From assembly GCA_018667995.1 (NCBI GenBank), contig JABIQT010001017.1:1-9014 (forward strand): DNA of 9,014 nt, given 5' to 3'. Shown here piece after piece: positions 6,415 through 9,014 of this stretch. The stretch is from Candidatus Latescibacterota bacterium. Its GTDB lineage: Bacteria; JAAXHH01; JABIQT01. Made by a program: the position numbers and the translations under genes. The notes beneath the pieces are model-generated. The model worked only from the letters and a program-made list of their open reading frames with translations, did not search any database and was not told the DNA's origin. The number at the start of each line of letters is the position of its first letter. Position 1 is the stretch's first letter.

Positions 6415-8568
6415 GTGTATAAAATGCTGCTCTGCCTGTACGTTCTGTGGATTTCCACCGGGCATGCCACCGGGCAACCCGGAATAGGTGACATTGTTAT
6501 CATCGGACTGCAAGCAGATGGAACCGACAGATTTGCCTGGGTTCCTCTGATAGACCTGGAAGCCGGACAGGAAATCTACTTTACTGATGCCGGATGGAAT
6601 GGTGAGGAGGGTAAGTTTCAGCGACAAATCAACGAGACTGCTGATCCAACGACCACCTCACCATCCGGGGGCGCCATCAGATTTATTGCGCCCCAGAGTG
6701 GTATCTCTGCCGGAACAGTGATTGAGGTCCGAATAGACAGCCGCACCGTTGGCGAACCAGGCGCATACGCGCTGACGGTCACGGGAGCGGATGCAGGAAG
6801 CTTCGTTGCTTCCAATGATGAGGATGTTTTTGGTGACCAGGGAATCTCAATTTCCACATCCGGCGACCAATTGATCGTTTTCACCGGGCCAATTCACAGT
6901 CCCATGTTCATCTATGGCGTCAACACGGGAGCAGCAGTGTGGGATCGTGGCTCCACTTCGGCCCAGCACGCGTCTGATATTCCGGATGGCCTAACAGATG
7001 GAATCTCGGCTGTGGCCATTGGCATAGGTCCCCAATCCGGAGATGAAGTCGACAACGGTAAATACAGCGGGCCCGTTTCCGGCACACGGTCCGCCATTCT
7101 GACTTCCGTATCGAATCGAAACAATTGGGAAACCAGTGATTCTCCGTTCGATGATATCACTCCCGGTGTCTCTGGATTTGTCATAGCTAATGACTCCATA
7201 CCGACTATGGCACCCGACACGACAGTCTTCATCGAAATTGATACGAGCTTCGTGGAACCAGGTCAGGAAACTCAGGTAGAAGTCTGGATCAACAACACTT
7301 CCGGAATCGATCTCGGTCCAATCACGTTTCAGATTCAGAAGGAGAATGCGCCTCATCTGGCCTTCATCGATCTGGTGCTGGATCAATCTCGGACAGGTGT
7401 AACTGCTGCTTCAGTGTACGGGGGGAAAGGCAGCACCATTCTGATCGAGATCACCGGATCGAACGGCCATACTATGCCGCCTGGACGACACCGCCTAGGC
7501 GCACTTCGGTTTCGTGCAGACACGGAATTTGAAACATCCATACTGGGTTCCATATCGCGTATATCCATAGTGGAAGAATCTTTAGATGTCCTTGATTCAG
7601 AGGGAATATTGGTAGGTGCCCAAAGACTTGATGGTGTGGTATTCACGGGAATCCGAGGAGACATCAACAAGGATGGGATGCGAAACATCATGGATGTGAT
7701 TATATGCGTCCGGTTGATACTCGGGATCGAGGGATTGGCACCAGAGCCTGGCGGTCCAGAATACGCCATAAGTGATGCCAATAACGACGGTCTGCTCAAC
7801 ATCAGCGATGCTGTCGCAGTAGTGAATCACATATTGGGCATTCCATCTGCTCAGTCAAGACCCATGCCAAATCGCCTGGCTCGACTCCGGATTGGTCGAA
7901 TAGAATATAGCATGAGCAAGAACCCATGCATTCCGATCTATCTGGACTATGCCGGGGCTGTAGCAGGGATTCAAGTAGTATTGAGAAGCCAGAATACAAA
8001 CTTGAAAGCGAGTACACCGGTAGCTATTCAGTGGCAAGATCATGTCGTCGAAAGCGCTGTGGCAGGTGATCTGCTTTCAATTGTGGCGTTAAATCTGACA
8101 AATAGCGACCACGCTCGAGATACCACCGCACCGCTGCTGACGATTCCGACTGGCACGAATCCATCCTCGGGGACGCAATCACTCCGCCTGGAGAGTGCGA
8201 CGGTCCTTGATCGATTCGGCAACCACCTTCCGGTGAGCTTAGAGCAATCCTATAGCTCAGGGCATGAAGGCGCGACCTCTGATCACCACAAGTGGCGTCT
8301 TCTCCCGAACGTGCCGAATCCATTCAATCCGGCAACCACCATCGATTATCTGGTTCCGGTATCAGACAAGGTAACACTTAGGATATACAATATCCTGGGC
8401 CAAGAGGTTGCCAAGTTGGCCGATGGACACCATGAACCGGGGCTCTATACGGTGAGTTGGAACGGGCGGTCTTCGACAGGAGAGGAAATGCCAGGCGGGG
8501 TCTATCTGTATCGTGTAACAGGACACTCCGGGTTCACGCAAACTCGACGCATGACGCTCCTGAAGTAG
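6415..8568 (+). CDS. secreted multidomain protein: N-terminal beta domain, cohesin-like and dockerin-like modules, T9SS C-terminal domain
   Basis: Probably exported by Sec and then passed through the type 9 secretion system to the surface or medium. Residues 1-20 form a signal peptide (MYKMLLCLYVLWISTGHATG). Residues about 24-256 match a domain style common in secreted bacterial proteins (GDIVIIGLQADGTDRFAWVP, then IYFTDAGWNG); its function is unclear to me. Residues about 268-410 look cohesin-like (beta-rich, VEPGQETQVEVWINN, GRHRLGALRFRA). Residues about 413-475 hold two dockerin-type calcium loops, GDINKDGMRNIMD and SDANNDGLLNISD, each followed by a helix ending ILG. Residues about 490-610 form another beta-rich segment, possibly a second cohesin-like fold. 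Residues about 627-717 are a FlgD-like/T9SS type A sorting domain (LLPNVPNPFNPATTIDY, YNILGQEVAKLADG, GGVYLYR). No catalytic domain is visible, so a structural, adhesive or scaffolding role is likelier than an enzyme. GTG start chosen from the GGAG spacing. It converges with the MTHFR gene, 15 bases away. Confidence 0.85.
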   Translation: MYKMLLCLYVLWISTGHATGQPGIGDIVIIGLQADGTDRFAWVPLIDLEAGQEIYFTDAGWNGEEGKFQRQINETADPTTTSPSGGAIRFIAPQSGISAGTVIEVRIDSRTVGEPGAYALTVTGADAGSFVASNDEDVFGDQGISISTSGDQLIVFTGPIHSPMFIYGVNTGAAVWDRGSTSAQHASDIPDGLTDGISAVAIGIGPQSGDEVDNGKYSGPVSGTRSAILTSVSNRNNWETSDSPFDDITPGVSGFVIANDSIPTMAPDTTVFIEIDTSFVEPGQETQVEVWINNTSGIDLGPITFQIQKENAPHLAFIDLVLDQSRTGVTAASVYGGKGSTILIEITGSNGHTMPPGRHRLGALRFRADTEFETSILGSISRISIVEESLDVLDSEGILVGAQRLDGVVFTGIRGDINKDGMRNIMDVIICVRLILGIEGLAPEPGGPEYAISDANNDGLLNISDAVAVVNHILGIPSAQSRPMPNRLARLRIGRIEYSMSKNPCIPIYLDYAGAVAGIQVVLRSQNTNLKASTPVAIQWQDHVVESAVAGDLLSIVALNLTNSDHARDTTAPLLTIPTGTNPSSGTQSLRLESATVLDRFGNHLPVSLEQSYSSGHEGATSDHHKWRLLPNVPNPFNPATTIDYLVPVSDKVTLRIYNILGQEVAKLADGHHEPGLYTVSWNGRSSTGEEMPGGVYLYRVTGHSGFTQTRRMTLLK

Positions 8569-8583
8569 AAGCATGCGCGACGT

Positions 8584-9014
8584 TTATCTATTCTTGGCAA
8601 TATGTTTCGTAAGGGCCACGGTCATACTGTACCGATTAAATGGAGTCATGATGTACACTCCATTGAAGTATTCCAGAATTGCGTCAGCCACGGACTTGGC
8701 GATTTCCACACCTTCTCGTCGTGCTTTTGGCCCCCGGCCTACCTTGGCCATCCGGGCACGCACTTCGTCAGGAATGGAAAATCCCGGTACTTCATTGTGG
8801 AGCAGTTCGGCATTTCCCGCGCTGGCTAAAGGCATGATTCCAAGGAAGATAGGAAAGTCTAAGTGCTTGGTCGCATTGTAGACTTGCTTCACCTGCCGGG
8901 GATCGAAAATGGGCTGTGTCATGACCATGTCGGCACCGGCCTCGATCTTCTTTTCCAGCCTGCGAATGTGTCGATCGATATGGTCGTATTTGGGCTCAAA
9001 TGCCGCCGCCACGG
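8584..9014 (-). CDS. methylenetetrahydrofolate reductase C-terminal part (possibly bifunctional homocysteine S-methyltransferase/MTHFR), 5'-partial
   Basis: The frame runs off the right edge, leaving the last 142 codons and a TAA stop at 8584. The GTG nearest the edge (9012) is an internal Val codon, not a start. The product reduces 5,10-methylenetetrahydrofolate to 5-methyltetrahydrofolate in one-carbon and methionine metabolism, in the cytoplasm. The MetF TIM-barrel end is recognisable: RRLEKKIEAGADMVMTQPIF is the conserved barrel strand and loop before the flavin/folate site, then FPIFLGIMPLAS, NAELLHNEVPGFSIPDEVR and a final GVYIMTPFNRY. The LGIMPLAS and HNEVPG wording resembles the reductase half of YitJ-type fusions with an N-terminal homocysteine S-methyltransferase; that half would lie outside the window, so fusion is an inference. 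The gene converges with the secreted protein gene and no terminator hairpin is visible in the 15-base gap. Confidence 0.9.
   Translation of the reverse strand, partial: VAAAFEPKYDHIDRHIRRLEKKIEAGADMVMTQPIFDPRQVKQVYNATKHLDFPIFLGIMPLASAGNAELLHNEVPGFSIPDEVRARMAKVGRGPKARREGVEIAKSVADAILEYFNGVYIMTPFNRYSMTVALTKHIAKNR

Noticed and set aside
6214-6627. Minus-strand 137-codon frame spanning the divergent region and the start of the secreted protein
   Set aside because: It overlaps two well-supported genes, has no recognisable domain and would cover the promoter region; it is a shadow frame.
8569-8583. Terminator in the convergent gap (GCATGC palindrome near 8573)
   Set aside because: The palindrome is only 6 bases with no loop and no T-run; it cannot be supported as a rho-independent terminator.

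Overview
The window looks like chromosomal DNA from a bacterium of the FCB superphylum (Bacteroidetes-like, perhaps Rhodothermota/Balneolota, Ignavibacteria or a related uncultured lineage). Three things point there: a secreted protein ending in a 'PNPFNPATTI ... YNILGQEVA ... GGVYLYR' type-9-secretion C-terminal domain, a nucleotide-transporter-like MFS protein fused to HEAT repeats, and sparse Shine-Dalgarno sequences. The taxonomic placement is an inference from protein style, not a search result.

Layout, left to right. (1) Bases 1-2102, plus strand: the C-terminal part of a large protein with a beta-helix-like N-terminal half and a C-terminal LamG/concanavalin-A-like domain, open through the left edge and so 5'-partial. 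It resembles a phage tail-spike or a surface carbohydrate-binding protein. (2) Bases 2103-2415: no intact gene, but clear coding-like plus-strand sequence broken by in-frame TGA codons and a frame change, best read as a decayed small coiled-coil gene. (3) Bases 2416-6235, minus strand: a probable two-gene operon, first a purple-acid-phosphatase-like lipoprotein, then the NTT-like transporter with a HEAT-repeat tail. (4) A 179-base divergent intergenic region with a good sigma70-like promoter for the minus-strand operon. (5) Bases 6415-8568, plus strand: a secreted multidomain protein with cohesin-like and dockerin-like modules and a T9SS/FlgD-like C-terminus. (6) Bases 8584-9014, minus strand: the C-terminal end of a methylenetetrahydrofolate reductase, probably the MetF half of a bifunctional homocysteine S-methyltransferase/MTHFR, running off the right edge and convergent with gene 5.

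Functionally, the minus-strand pair may join periplasmic or surface phosphoester hydrolysis to a nucleotide or related metabolite transporter; this rests on family membership and adjacency only. The phage-like gene and the decayed gene next to it could be the edge of an old insertion that ends near base 2405-2415, beside the 3' end of the transporter gene. I see no tRNA, rRNA, CRISPR array, insertion sequence or clear rho-independent terminator, and no convincing previously undescribed multi-gene system. The most unusual parts are the broken segment and the domain arrangements noted in the findings.
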